From NCBI GenBank assembly GCA_030750975.1, contig JASMHC010000017.1, forward strand, positions 46,863 through 110,862: a stretch of 64,000 nucleotides of DNA, given 5' to 3'. Source of the stretch: Paracoccaceae bacterium (GTDB lineage Bacteria; Pseudomonadota; Alphaproteobacteria; Rhodobacterales; Rhodobacteraceae). Of the stretch, positions 53,569 to 62,192 are shown piece after piece (within the stretch, counting starts at the first letter, position 1; the number at the start of each line of letters is the position of its first letter). The position numbers and the translations under genes were made by a program. The notes beneath the pieces are model-generated. The model saw only the letters and a list, made by a program, of their open reading frames with translations, was not told where the DNA came from and searched no databases.

Positions 53569-54624
53569 TTAATTCACACAAATGATGTCAACGCGACGGT
53601 TCTGCGCCATGCCGATCACCGTGCTGTTGGTGGCAATCGGCTGGCGTTCGCCCATGCCGCGGACATCGACGATATTGGCCCCCACCGCGCGGGCAACCTG
53701 AGCCACCGCATTGGCGCGGTTTTGCGACAGGCGGATGTTATAGGCATCCGAGGCACGGCTGTCGGTGTGGCCGACAATGGCAAAGCGCTGGTCCGGGTTC
53801 TGCTGGAAGAACGCGGTCAGGTTGGCACGGCCTTCCGCCGAAATGTCATAGCGGTCGGTGGCGAAATACTGATTACCCAGACGTCCGCAGACCTTGCCGG
53901 TAAAGGTCGGCGCGGGCGCAGGCGCGGGCACCGGATCGACATGCACCGGTGTCGGCTCGACATAGACCGGGGCGGGCGCCACATAGGTAGGCGCGGGCGC
54001 CACATAGGTGGGCTGCGTGTAAGTTGTCTGCCCGTATCCGGCAGCGTTGACGCATTGGATGTCCACGCGGCGGTTCTGTGCACGGCCTTCCGCCGTTGCG
54101 TTCGACGCGATCGGCTGGTTTTCGCCCATGCCGCGCACTTCAACCACTCTGGCCCCGACAGATTGGGCCACCTGCGCCACGGATCTGGCCCGGTTCACCG
54201 ATAATCGGTCGTTATAGGCATTGGACGCGCGGCTGTCGGTGTGACCGACAAGAATGAACGCTTGCCCACGGTTCTGGGTAAAGAACTGTTGCAGGCGGGC
54301 GACGCCGCTGGGGGAAATGCTATAGCTGTCGGTGCGGAAATACTGATCTGTCAGGCGGCCACAGGTCTGCATTGGCTGCGGCGCAACCGGCCCGCCGTTA
54401 CATACCGGACGGCCATCGGGGGTTGTTTTCGGGGTGATAAAGCCTTCGGCACCGTCATCCATGACCCAATGCTCGCACCCGTCCGGATCAACCCAGGTTG
54501 TCGGGTAGTATTGCTCGGATCGTTGATTGGCAAAAGACTGCGCCATGACCATGCTTGCGCTGACGACAAGGGCCATGAAAATCGCGACGGAAAGCTTGAA
54601 TAAGTTTGAGGCACGAACCGTCAT
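53569..54624 (-). CDS. OmpA-family protein with tandem OmpA domains
   Basis: 351-aa exported protein; signal peptide to about residue 29. It has three parts: an N-terminal module (WVDPDGCEHWVMDDGAEGF ... GRPVCN, about 44-76), one OmpA peptidoglycan-binding domain (about 88-190), a Pro/Ala/Val linker with YVAPAP and related repeats (about 200-240), and a second OmpA domain (about 245-351). Both domains keep the GHTDSRAS and NRRVDI motifs. No beta-barrel precedes them, so it is a periplasmic peptidoglycan binder or surface-anchored protein. Tandem OmpA domains are unusual. Confidence 0.82.
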   Translation of the reverse strand: MTVRASNLFKLSVAIFMALVVSASMVMAQSFANQRSEQYYPTTWVDPDGCEHWVMDDGAEGFITPKTTPDGRPVCNGGPVAPQPMQTCGRLTDQYFRTDSYSISPSGVARLQQFFTQNRGQAFILVGHTDSRASNAYNDRLSVNRARSVAQVAQSVGARVVEVRGMGENQPIASNATAEGRAQNRRVDIQCVNAAGYGQTTYTQPTYVAPAPTYVAPAPVYVEPTPVHVDPVPAPAPAPTFTGKVCGRLGNQYFATDRYDISAEGRANLTAFFQQNPDQRFAIVGHTDSRASDAYNIRLSQNRANAVAQVARAVGANIVDVRGMGERQPIATNSTVIGMAQNRRVDIICVN

Positions 54625-54698
54625 CCCGAATTTGTCCCTCTGCTAAAAGAAAACGACATTAACCACACCAAGTTCAGGTGGCCTGTTTACAATTGAGG

Positions 54699-54718
54699 AT
54701 ATTCTGGAGCAAGAATAT
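54699..54718. promoter_or_regulatory. Inverted repeat upstream of the OmpA-like gene
   Basis: ATATTCT (54699-54705) and AGAATAT (54712-54718) are a perfect 7-bp inverted repeat with a 6-bp spacer, 75 bp before the OmpA-like start in an AT-rich gap after miaB. It is a candidate operator. Confidence 0.45.
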
Positions 54719-54840
54719 GGAAAAATAAAGGCATTTCCTACCACATATTGTGTTTCTACCCGAAACAAAGGGCGATAGCGTTAACGATTGTCGGCCACCG
54801 GTTAACAGTGGGCCGCAAATTAACCGAGAATTCAGAATCG

Positions 54841-56166
54841 CTAACCCTGCGTCAGCCGTCCGGCGAGCGAATTCGGCCCGGACTGAACGATCGTGACGGG
54901 GCGCACGTCACCCCGAAGAATGCCGTCTCCGGTCACGTGAACCGCGTGCAGATAATCGGACTTGCCGACCATCTGGCCGGGCAGACGCCCTTCCTTTTCA
55001 AACAGGACATTGACGGTCTTGCCGACCATGCTGTCCTGAATTTCGCGCTGCTGTTTGGTGATCAACGCCTGCAGGCGCTGCAACCGGTCGCTGGCTTCAT
55101 CCGCATCGACCTGAGCGCGCTCTGCCGCCGGGGTGCCGGGGCGGGTCGAGTATTTGAACGAAAAGGCCTGCCCGTATTTGACCTGTTCGATCAGGTCCAT
55201 CGTGTCGCGAAAATCCTGTTCGGTTTCTTCGGGGAAGCCGACGATAAAATCGCCCGAGATCAGGATATCAGGGCGTGCGGCCCGAATGCGTTCGATCAGC
55301 CGCAGATAGCTGTCGCGGTCATGGCTGCGGTTCATCCGTTTCAAAATCTTGTCGCTGCCGGATTGCACCGGCAGATGCAGATAGGGCATCAGCTTTTCGC
55401 ATTCGCCATGCGCCGCGATCAGATCGTCGGTCATGTCATTGGGATGCGAGGTGGTAAAGCGGATCCGCTCAAGCCCGTCCACATCGTTCAGCGCCCAGAT
55501 CAGGCGGGCCAGTGACCAGGCCCCCCCCGCGCCTTCGCCGTGATAGGCGTTGACGTTCTGACCCAGCAAAGTGATCTCGCGCACACCGCGATCCACCAGA
55601 TCACGGGCTTCCTGCAGCACACGATCCACGGGGCGCGACACCTCGGCCCCGCGTGTGTAAGGCACCACGCAGAAAGCGCAGAACTTGTCGCAGCCTTCCT
55701 GCACCGTCAGAAACGCGGTCGGGCCGCGCTGCGCCCTTGGCCGGGCTTTCAGCTTTTCGAACTTGTCTTCCTCGGGGAAATCCGTGTCAAGCGCACGTTC
55801 GCCGCCGCGGGCCTTGGCCTCCATCTCGGGCAGGCGGTGATAGCTTTGCGGGCCGACGACGATATCCACCAGCGGCTGGCGGCGGATGATCTCTTCGCCT
55901 TCGGCCTGCGCCACACAGCCCGCCACGCCAATTTTCAACTCGGGGTTTTCGGCCTTGAGATGCTTGAAGCGCCCCAGCTCGGAATAGACCTTTTCGGCTG
56001 CCTTTTCGCGGATATGGCAGGTGTTCAGCAGGATCATGTCCGCGTCATCGGGGGTTTCGACCGTCTCGTAGCCCTGCCCGCCCATCGCCTCGACCATGCG
56101 TTCGCTGTCATAGACGTTCATCTGACAGCCATATGTCTTGATATAAAGCTTTTTGGGTTCAGCCAT
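54841..56166 (-). CDS. miaB: tRNA-2-methylthio-N6-dimethylallyladenosine synthase
   Basis: 441-aa radical-SAM methylthiotransferase completing ms2i6A37 in tRNA. The N-terminal UPF0004 domain has its cluster cysteines (YGCQMN, NTCHIRE, GCVAQ), the radical-SAM C-x-x-x-C-x-x-C motif is [17 protein letters not shown] near residues 156-172, and a C-terminal TRAM domain follows. It usually precedes phoH; here the OmpA/lipoprotein pair lies between. Confidence 0.95.
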   Translation of the reverse strand: MAEPKKLYIKTYGCQMNVYDSERMVEAMGGQGYETVETPDDADMILLNTCHIREKAAEKVYSELGRFKHLKAENPELKIGVAGCVAQAEGEEIIRRQPLVDIVVGPQSYHRLPEMEAKARGGERALDTDFPEEDKFEKLKARPRAQRGPTAFLTVQEGCDKFCAFCVVPYTRGAEVSRPVDRVLQEARDLVDRGVREITLLGQNVNAYHGEGAGGAWSLARLIWALNDVDGLERIRFTTSHPNDMTDDLIAAHGECEKLMPYLHLPVQSGSDKILKRMNRSHDRDSYLRLIERIRAARPDILISGDFIVGFPEETEQDFRDTMDLIEQVKYGQAFSFKYSTRPGTPAAERAQVDADEASDRLQRLQALITKQQREIQDSMVGKTVNVLFEKEGRLPGQMVGKSDYLHAVHVTGDGILRGDVRPVTIVQSGPNSLAGRLTQG

Positions 56167-56283
56167 GGGTCAATCCTGCCGCGTGTTCGATTGCGGCTTC
56201 TAGCCATTTTACCCACCGCTTGCAATGGACCCCGAAATGGCTGAGTTTGACGGCACGGGCAGATAACTGGACCTCGGGCACAA

Positions 56284-57156
56284 ATGCGCTTTTCCGATCT
56301 GAAAGACTTTTGCAAAAACGGCACTGATGCGGTGGCCGAAGGGCCTGTGGCGCTGATCCTGATCGAGGACGAGATCGAGGTTGCGGCCACCTTGCGCCAT
56401 CATCTTCAGGCCGGTTTCAAATCGGTAATCGCCTTCATGCCAGCCGGAATGCTGCTGCATGAAGACCTGGAAAGCACCATCCACCGCGTTGATTTTTCAG
56501 TCAAACATACCCCCCTGGCCCATTGCGCCGTGGTGAATGCGGTGATCCCGATGACCCATGGGACATGGGTGTATTACTGCTATAACGCCGAGTTTCTGTT
56601 CTATCCGTTCTGCGAAACCCGCAATATCACGGAATTGCTGGCCTTTCACACCGAGGAGCGGCGCGACGCGATGTTGACTTACGTGATCGACATCTATGCG
56701 GGTGACGTGCAAAAGCACCCGTCCGGCGTGTCGATTGATGACGCCTGGCTGGACAAATCGGGCTATTATGCGCTGGCCCGCAATGATCCCGAGAACCACA
56801 ACCACCCCAAGGAACGCCAGTTGGATTTCCATGGCGGTCTGCATTGGCGGTTTGAAGAGCATATCCCGGCAAACCGGCGTAAAATCGACCGTATTTCGCT
56901 GTTTCGCTCAAAAAAAGACCTCGAGCTGCGCGAGGATCACAGCTTTAACGACGAGGAATACAACACCTATGCCTGTCCGTGGCACAACAATCTGACGGCG
57001 GATATTGCATCCTTCCGCACGGCCAAGGCGTTGAAGCGCAATCCCGGATCAAGCTTTGATATCCGCACGTTCAGATGGCACAACTCGGTTCCGTTCGAGT
57101 GGAATTCGCGCCAGTTGATGGATCTGGGGCTGATGGAGCCGGGGCAGTGGTTTTGA
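56284..57156 (+). CDS. Conserved hypothetical protein, possible glycosyltransferase-like
   Basis: 290-aa soluble protein without signal peptide or helices. The first ~60 residues look like a Rossmann-type start with a hydrophobic strand VALILIEDEIEVAATLRHHL, then Y/H/W-rich sequence including YYCYNAEFLFYPFCETRN. This outline resembles glycosyltransferase family 2-like proteins of Rhodobacterales, but no DXD motif in the usual place is certain. Treat the function as unknown. Convergent with the ACR3 gene. Confidence 0.6.
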   Translation: MRFSDLKDFCKNGTDAVAEGPVALILIEDEIEVAATLRHHLQAGFKSVIAFMPAGMLLHEDLESTIHRVDFSVKHTPLAHCAVVNAVIPMTHGTWVYYCYNAEFLFYPFCETRNITELLAFHTEERRDAMLTYVIDIYAGDVQKHPSGVSIDDAWLDKSGYYALARNDPENHNHPKERQLDFHGGLHWRFEEHIPANRRKIDRISLFRSKKDLELREDHSFNDEEYNTYACPWHNNLTADIASFRTAKALKRNPGSSFDIRTFRWHNSVPFEWNSRQLMDLGLMEPGQWF

Positions 57157-57166
57157 CCAAGCGGCT

Positions 57167-58174
57167 TTAGGGAAAGCGCGCTCTGGTCCGGTTCGCGAAA
57201 GCCACAAGTGACAGCATAACCGGCACCTCGACCAATACCCCGACAACGGTTGCCAATGCGGCGCCTGAGTTCAGACCGAACAAGCTGATGGCGACTGCGA
57301 CGGCCAGCTCAAAGAAATTCGAGTTGCCGATCAGGGCACAAGGGGCGGCGATGCGATGCGGGACATTCAGCAAATAGGCCGCGCCGTAGCCAAAGGCGAA
57401 AATCGCGTAGCTTTGTATCAGGATCGGGATGGCGATCAAGCCGATCAGCATGGGGTTGGCCGTGACACTCGGGCCTTGCAATCCAAACAGGATCAGCACG
57501 GTTGCAATCAGTCCGACCACCGAAAACGGCTTGATACGGCTTTGAAATGCCTGGATTTTCGGTTCAGATTTCAAAACCCAACGTGTAATCAGGCCCGCTG
57601 CCAGCGGGATAACGATAAACAATATGACGGACAGGATCAGCGTGTCCCACGGCACCACGATATCCGAAACACCCAAGAGAAACGCGACAATCGGCGCGAA
57701 GGCGAAAACCATGACCACATCGTTCAGGGACACCTGAACCAAAGTGTAATTGGGATCGCCTTTTGTAAGCTGAGACCAGACAAACACCATGGCCGTGCAA
57801 GGGGCCGCGCCAAGCAGGATCAGACCGGCCAGATATTGCGAGGCGTCCTCGGCGGTGATCAGGTTAGCATAGATAATCTTGAAAAAGAGAATGCCCAGCA
57901 ACGTCATGGTGAAGGGCTTGATCAACCAGTTGACTGTCAAAGTGATGATCAGGCCTTTCGGTTGCTGCGGGACATACTTGAGAGATTTCGGATCGACCCC
58001 GACCATCATCGGATACACCATGGCCCAGACCAGAACCGCTATGGCGAGATTCACGCTGGCGAATTCGGCTGTCGCGACAAGGGCAAACAGGCCGGGAAAG
58101 GCATTGCCCAGAACTATGCCGCCAAGTATCGCTAGGAAAATCCAGACCGATAGATAGCGCTCGAAAATCCCCAT
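57167..58174 (-). CDS. arsB: Arsenite efflux transporter, ACR3 family
   Basis: 335-aa inner-membrane protein with ten predicted helices. The conserved ACR3 segment [15 protein letters not shown] (near residues 121-135) carries the functional Cys, and [18 protein letters not shown] is also typical. It extrudes arsenite or antimonite using the proton motive force. No arsR or arsC gene is adjacent; the divergent neighbour is a rhodanese. This is unrelated to the ArsB family of the enteric ars operon despite the gene symbol. Confidence 0.9.
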   Translation of the reverse strand: MGIFERYLSVWIFLAILGGIVLGNAFPGLFALVATAEFASVNLAIAVLVWAMVYPMMVGVDPKSLKYVPQQPKGLIITLTVNWLIKPFTMTLLGILFFKIIYANLITAEDASQYLAGLILLGAAPCTAMVFVWSQLTKGDPNYTLVQVSLNDVVMVFAFAPIVAFLLGVSDIVVPWDTLILSVILFIVIPLAAGLITRWVLKSEPKIQAFQSRIKPFSVVGLIATVLILFGLQGPSVTANPMLIGLIAIPILIQSYAIFAFGYGAAYLLNVPHRIAAPCALIGNSNFFELAVAVAISLFGLNSGAALATVVGVLVEVPVMLSLVAFANRTRARFP

Positions 58175-58273
58175 ATTTCCAATCCAATTGATAATTCAGT
58201 GTTGATAGGCCGCTGATCTATGATCTTCCAAGGCCTGTCCAGACGGGTCGTTGCTCCGGCACGAGTTTTTCGA

Positions 58274-58309
58274 CATTTGTAACTTTTGTACGGCGAAACG
58301 CTACAAATG
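58274..58309. promoter_or_regulatory. Inverted repeat in the acr3/rhodanese divergent gap
   Basis: CATTTGTA (58274-58281) and TACAAATG (58302-58309) form a perfect 8-bp inverted repeat with a 20-bp spacer, roughly midway in the 217-bp divergent gap. It is a candidate operator shared by the two genes, or a weak hairpin. Confidence 0.45.
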
Positions 58310-58391
58310 CCGTTTCCCGCCGGATCGCGCTTGCAATATTCTGGTTTTCGCATATTTGAGGCGGTAAGAAATTCAGTCAGGAGCAAATTTG

Positions 58392-58826
58392 ATGTCTTGG
58401 GATCTGGTCATTTACCTTCTTGCAGGGTTTTTCATCGCAAGAATGGCGCTCGGGCTTTATGCGAAATTGTTCCCGCCAAAAAATCTGACAGAGGAAGCGC
58501 CATCGGGCAAGGTGCTGGCCTCGGACCGGAACACAATGGTGGTTGATATCCGAACCGCCGGTGAATGGCAGGATACCGGCGTCATCAAGGGGGCGCAGCT
58601 GAAAACCTTCGTGACGGCGCGGGGGTTTCTGAACGACATCAAGCCGAAGATGAAAGACGGTCAGCGTCTGGCGCTGATCTGCCGCTCGGGCAACCGGTCG
58701 TCGAAAGCCGCGCACAAGGTTGCGCGGCTGGTGGACTTTCCGGTGGTGAACATCACAGGCGGCATGTCGCGGGTGGTAGGCGAAGGCTACAAACCGGTCA
58801 AACCGGACCCGCGTCAGGGGGCCTGA
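58392..58826 (+). CDS. Membrane-anchored rhodanese-like sulfurtransferase
   Basis: 144-aa protein with an N-terminal transmembrane helix (about 4-22) and one rhodanese domain. The active-site loop is ICRSGNR with Cys97. It would carry a persulfide. AGGAG lies before the ATG at 58392 (a TTG at 58389 is the alternative). Divergent from the ACR3 gene; a sulfur- or thiol-related role with arsenic is possible but only inferred from position. Confidence 0.85.
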   Translation: MSWDLVIYLLAGFFIARMALGLYAKLFPPKNLTEEAPSGKVLASDRNTMVVDIRTAGEWQDTGVIKGAQLKTFVTARGFLNDIKPKMKDGQRLALICRSGNRSSKAAHKVARLVDFPVVNITGGMSRVVGEGYKPVKPDPRQGA

Positions 58827-58860
58827 CGGGGGCCGCCGCGCGAAATAGGGGCGTCTAACA

Positions 58861-59850
58861 CTATCCCATCCGCACCAGCACCGCCCCTTCGCGGGTGTTC
58901 GTCTCAACCGCCTCGTGCGCCTTGGCCGTATCTGCCAGATCGAACACCGGATGGATGCGGGGTGTGATTTTACCGGTCTCAAGCAGGGCGGTCAGGTCGG
59001 CGATGGCCTTCTTGCGCTGCGTCGGGGGCAGGATATAGATCAGGGCCATGTCCAGCGTGATGGCCTTGAACATCATTTCAAGAAACGGGATTTCAGGATT
59101 GGGCAAGCGGGCCGAGCCGTAGGCCGCGATGTGGCTGTTGGGGGCCATGACATCGCACAGGGTTCGGGCGTTCAGGCCGAATTCCAGCTCGACCGCGTGG
59201 TCGATCAGCCGGCCATCATTGGCGGCGATGATACGGTCGGACAGGTCGGGATCGTCATAGGCCAGCACCGCGTCGGCCCCATAGCCCATGGGGATCGCCG
59301 ATTTGGCCGGTGAACAGGTGGCAATGACCTTCGCGCCCGAGACCTTGGCGATCTGCACCGCCAAATGGCCGACCATGCCGGCGCCTCCGCTGACCAGAAC
59401 GGTTTTGCCCTTGACCGGCCCGGCACCCAGCACCGTGTGAACCGCTGTCAGGCCGGGGATACCCATGACGGCGCCGGTCTCGTCCGAAGTTGCGTCGGGC
59501 AGGGCCACTGCCTGATCCGAAGGCAGGGCGATATAGTCGGCGCAGGTGCCAAAGGCGCGTTGCCATTGGCCGTTCCAGATCCAGACCCTTTCGCCAATGC
59601 GCGCGCGGTCAACCCCGTCGCCCACGGCTTCGATCACGCCGCTGCCGTCGGAATGCGGAACGATACGCGGGAAGGGTGGTTTGGTGACACCGGGGCGTGC
59701 CCCGGCGCGGGCCTTGACGTCTGACGGGTTCACCCCCGAGACGGCCACGCGCACCAGAACCTCGCCCGCCGCCGGATCGGGGGTGGGCAGGTCGCGAAAT
59801 TCCAGCACGTCCGAAGCAGGCCCGAACGCCGTATAGCTGACAGCTTTCAT
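58861..59850 (-). CDS. Quinone oxidoreductase-type zinc-independent MDR
   Basis: 329-aa NADPH-dependent medium-chain dehydrogenase/reductase of the quinone reductase subgroup. It has the N-terminal GroES-like domain and the nucleotide-binding VLVSGGAGMVGHLAVQIAK near residues 144-162; catalytic-zinc Cys/His ligands are absent. Its start is nine bases from the irr stop on the same strand, so they may be cotranscribed. Substrate is unknown. Confidence 0.87.
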   Translation of the reverse strand: MKAVSYTAFGPASDVLEFRDLPTPDPAAGEVLVRVAVSGVNPSDVKARAGARPGVTKPPFPRIVPHSDGSGVIEAVGDGVDRARIGERVWIWNGQWQRAFGTCADYIALPSDQAVALPDATSDETGAVMGIPGLTAVHTVLGAGPVKGKTVLVSGGAGMVGHLAVQIAKVSGAKVIATCSPAKSAIPMGYGADAVLAYDDPDLSDRIIAANDGRLIDHAVELEFGLNARTLCDVMAPNSHIAAYGSARLPNPEIPFLEMMFKAITLDMALIYILPPTQRKKAIADLTALLETGKITPRIHPVFDLADTAKAHEAVETNTREGAVLVRMG

Positions 59851-59859
59851 AAGTTTCCC

Positions 59860-60282
59860 TTAACTTGTCGACTTGCGCAGCCGCATCACCACGCTGACCG
59901 AGCTAAGCCTGGCCCCTTTGGGCACTTCGGGCAGGCCGGAGATCCGGAACTGATCCGCAGGGGCGTCGGTCAGGCGTTGTTCGTCTTCCCAGTAGAAATG
60001 CGGATGGTCGTGGGTGTTGGTGTCAAAATAACTGCGCGACCCGTCCACGGTGACTTCGCGCATCAGGCCTGCGTCACAAAAGGCCCGCAAGGTGTTGTAT
60101 ACCGTGGCCAGCGACACCTGTTCGCCCTGCTGCTTGGCCAAGGCAAACAGGCTTTCGGCGGTGACGTGGCGATCCTGCCCGTCGCCGACCAGCAATGAGG
60201 CCAGCGCAACCCGCTGACGGGTCGGGCGCAATCCCCCCTTTGACAACCATTCCGATCCGCGATGCGTGGGTTGGTTTGGCAT
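59860..60282 (-). CDS. irr: Iron response regulator Irr (Fur family)
   Basis: 140-aa Fur-superfamily repressor. The winged helix (GLRPTRQRVALASLLV from 18, LATVYNTLRAF at 58-68) and the His-rich HDHPH (His91, 93, 95) region are present; the HxHxH form with a Cys-poor C-terminus fits Irr rather than Fur or Zur. Irr responds to heme and iron status. Start 60282 is preferred; the frame from 60732 would add 150 residues and overlap fabA. Divergent from fabA, the conserved alphaproteobacterial position. Confidence 0.88.
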   Translation of the reverse strand: MPNQPTHRGSEWLSKGGLRPTRQRVALASLLVGDGQDRHVTAESLFALAKQQGEQVSLATVYNTLRAFCDAGLMREVTVDGSRSYFDTNTHDHPHFYWEDEQRLTDAPADQFRISGLPEVPKGARLSSVSVVMRLRKSTS

Positions 60283-60451
60283 GATTTCCCTGCAACTTGC
60301 TGTGTCTTCCCGCCAATATAGGGCGTGTTGCGAGTTATTTTCAATTGCAAACTGACAGCGGGGGCGTTCGGGGCACAGGGCCGCCCTTGCCCTTGCAAGA
60401 AGCACAGTGCTACACGGTTCGCAGACATATTTGATGAAAGGGCAAGCCTTC

Positions 60452-60961
60452 ATGGCCGAATATCCAAGCAGCTTCGACAAGGAAGACCTTCTGAAATGCG
60501 CCCGGGGCGAGTTGTTCGGCCCCGGCAATGCCCAGCTTCCTGCCCCGCCGATGCTGATGATGGACCGGATCACCGATGTGTCCGCCGATGGCGGGGCGCA
60601 TGGCAAGGGCCATATCACTGCCGAGTTCGACATCACCCCCGATCTGTGGTTTTTCGATTGCCACTTCCCCGGCAACCCGATCATGCCCGGATGCCTCGGG
60701 CTGGACGGTCTGTGGCAGTTGACCGGCTTCAACCTCGGCTGGCGCGGCTGGCAGGGGCGCGGCTATGCGCTGGGTGTGGGCGAGGTCAAGCTGACCGGCA
60801 TGGTCCGCCCCGACCGCAAGATGCTGACCTACAAGATCGACTTTACCAAGGCGATCCAAACCCGCCGCCTGACCATGGGTGTGGCCGACGGCATCGTCGA
60901 GGCGGATGGCGAGGTGATCTATCAGGTGAAGGATATGAAGGTCGCGCTGAGCGAGAGTTGA
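60452..60961 (+). CDS. fabA: 3-hydroxydecanoyl-ACP dehydratase/isomerase
   Basis: 169-aa hot-dog enzyme that dehydrates 3-hydroxydecanoyl-ACP and isomerises trans-2- to cis-3-decenoyl-ACP, the first step to unsaturated fatty acids. Active-site His71 ([12 protein letters not shown]) and Asp85 (GLDGLWQL) are present. Start 60452 has an AAGG site upstream; 60407 adds 15 residues. fabB and fabI, which usually follow, are absent; a terminator comes instead. Confidence 0.94.
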   Translation: MAEYPSSFDKEDLLKCARGELFGPGNAQLPAPPMLMMDRITDVSADGGAHGKGHITAEFDITPDLWFFDCHFPGNPIMPGCLGLDGLWQLTGFNLGWRGWQGRGYALGVGEVKLTGMVRPDRKMLTYKIDFTKAIQTRRLTMGVADGIVEADGEVIYQVKDMKVALSES

Positions 60962-60985
60962 TTGCGGCGCCAGGCGTTGATTTTC

Positions 60986-61009
60986 AAAAGAGGCCTGCGG
61001 GCCTCTTTT
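60986..61009 (+). terminator. Intrinsic terminator of fabA
   Basis: AAAAGAGGCC pairs with GGCCTCTTTT across a TGCG tetraloop, followed by further T residues, 25 bp after the fabA stop. On the opposite strand it would also serve the convergent methyltransferase gene. Confidence 0.9.
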
Positions 61010-61019
61010 TTCGTTGGGG

Positions 61020-61937
61020 TCAGACCGCTTTGATCTTGTCCGCGATGGATTCCAGATGCCGCATGTCGGTGCCGCAGCAGCCGCCAAACACCCGCATGTC
61101 GGGGTTTTGCGCCGCGATCATCGCGATCTCATGCCCGAGCTGTTCGGGATCGCCTTCATCCAGCTCTTCGGCTTCATCCAGTTCCGCATGAGAACAGCGC
61201 GAGGCGTTGGCGACCACCCCCTGTATTCTCGGATGGGCGTTCAGCGCATGGTCGAAATGCGTTGGGTGGGCGCAGTTCACCATATAAAACAGCGCCGTCG
61301 CTTCTGTTTGCCGGTCAATCTGCGCAATCGCATCGGCAAGCGTCGTTCCGTCCGCAAGGCGGCCGTCTGTTTCAACCACCAAAGACATGATGATCGGCAG
61401 GCCCTTGTCGCTTGCCGCCAGAATACACCCCGCCGCTTCGCTGGGGCGGTTGAAGGTGTAGGCCGTGACCAGATCGACGCTGGTGTCCTTGAGCACCCCG
61501 ATTTGCCGGGAATGATAGGTTCGGGCGTCGTCAACAGCGACAGCGGGAATATCGGCATAGGGATCGTATCGCGGCCCGATACAGGCCGAGACCAGCACAT
61601 CCTTGCGCCCGGACTTGACGCGCAGCGCGTCCATCAGCGCGACCGCATCGCGGTTCACCTGCGCCAGACGATCCGCATCATAGCCCAAGGGCGTGGCCCG
61701 GTCGGGGTTTGCCATCCATGTCGGCGTGTCCAGAATACAGCCCATGCCCATCCTGCCGGACAGGTCCACAAGCGCCTGCATCTGACCTGCCAGAACGGCG
61801 CGGGTGTCCGGTTGTTCAAGCAGGGGAAAGGACGCAAAACCCGGCAGCTCCAGGCCGTGATTGAATATCAGGTCGGTGCCGGTGCCCGCGTAGACCAGAA
61901 AGCTCTTATCCCCCAAATCCAGATGCCGGTGCTGCAT
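61020..61937 (-). CDS. Homocysteine S-methyltransferase-family protein
   Basis: 305-aa barrel protein with the zinc-binding cysteines of the homocysteine methyltransferase family: MVNCAHPTH near residue 219 and GGCCGTD near 288. It would transfer a methyl group from S-methylmethionine, betaine or a similar donor to homocysteine. It is not the long MetH. Convergent with fabA. With no neighbours on this strand the donor is uncertain; the betaine-related operon at 8-14 kb is too far for a context argument. Confidence 0.83.
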   Translation of the reverse strand: MQHRHLDLGDKSFLVYAGTGTDLIFNHGLELPGFASFPLLEQPDTRAVLAGQMQALVDLSGRMGMGCILDTPTWMANPDRATPLGYDADRLAQVNRDAVALMDALRVKSGRKDVLVSACIGPRYDPYADIPAVAVDDARTYHSRQIGVLKDTSVDLVTAYTFNRPSEAAGCILAASDKGLPIIMSLVVETDGRLADGTTLADAIAQIDRQTEATALFYMVNCAHPTHFDHALNAHPRIQGVVANASRCSHAELDEAEELDEGDPEQLGHEIAMIAAQNPDMRVFGGCCGTDMRHLESIADKIKAV

Positions 61938-62192
61938 GGGACCCTCTTGTCAAACATTTCGGTGGCGCTCAGCTTACCCGATTTTGGTCTAAAACGGGAT
62001 TCCATTTTCGGGGGCATAGGGCAGGTTTGTGTGCCCTCGGCTGTCAGACCATTGGTCGGTGATGCAAAATTTTCGCACATTGTTTACAATTTTGGCAATT
62101 TATTTGCATGATTATGGCCATTTTGCCCCGCATTTGCGCACAAAACGCAAAGAAACCACGCTATTCCTGCTCTACGCAGCAGGAGCCACCTC

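Noticed and set aside
60283..60451. Irr-type iron control element between irr and fabA
   Set aside because: The AT-rich TTGCGAGTTATTTTCAATTGCAA stretch has only loose TTGC/GCAA symmetry and does not match the ICE consensus that I know.
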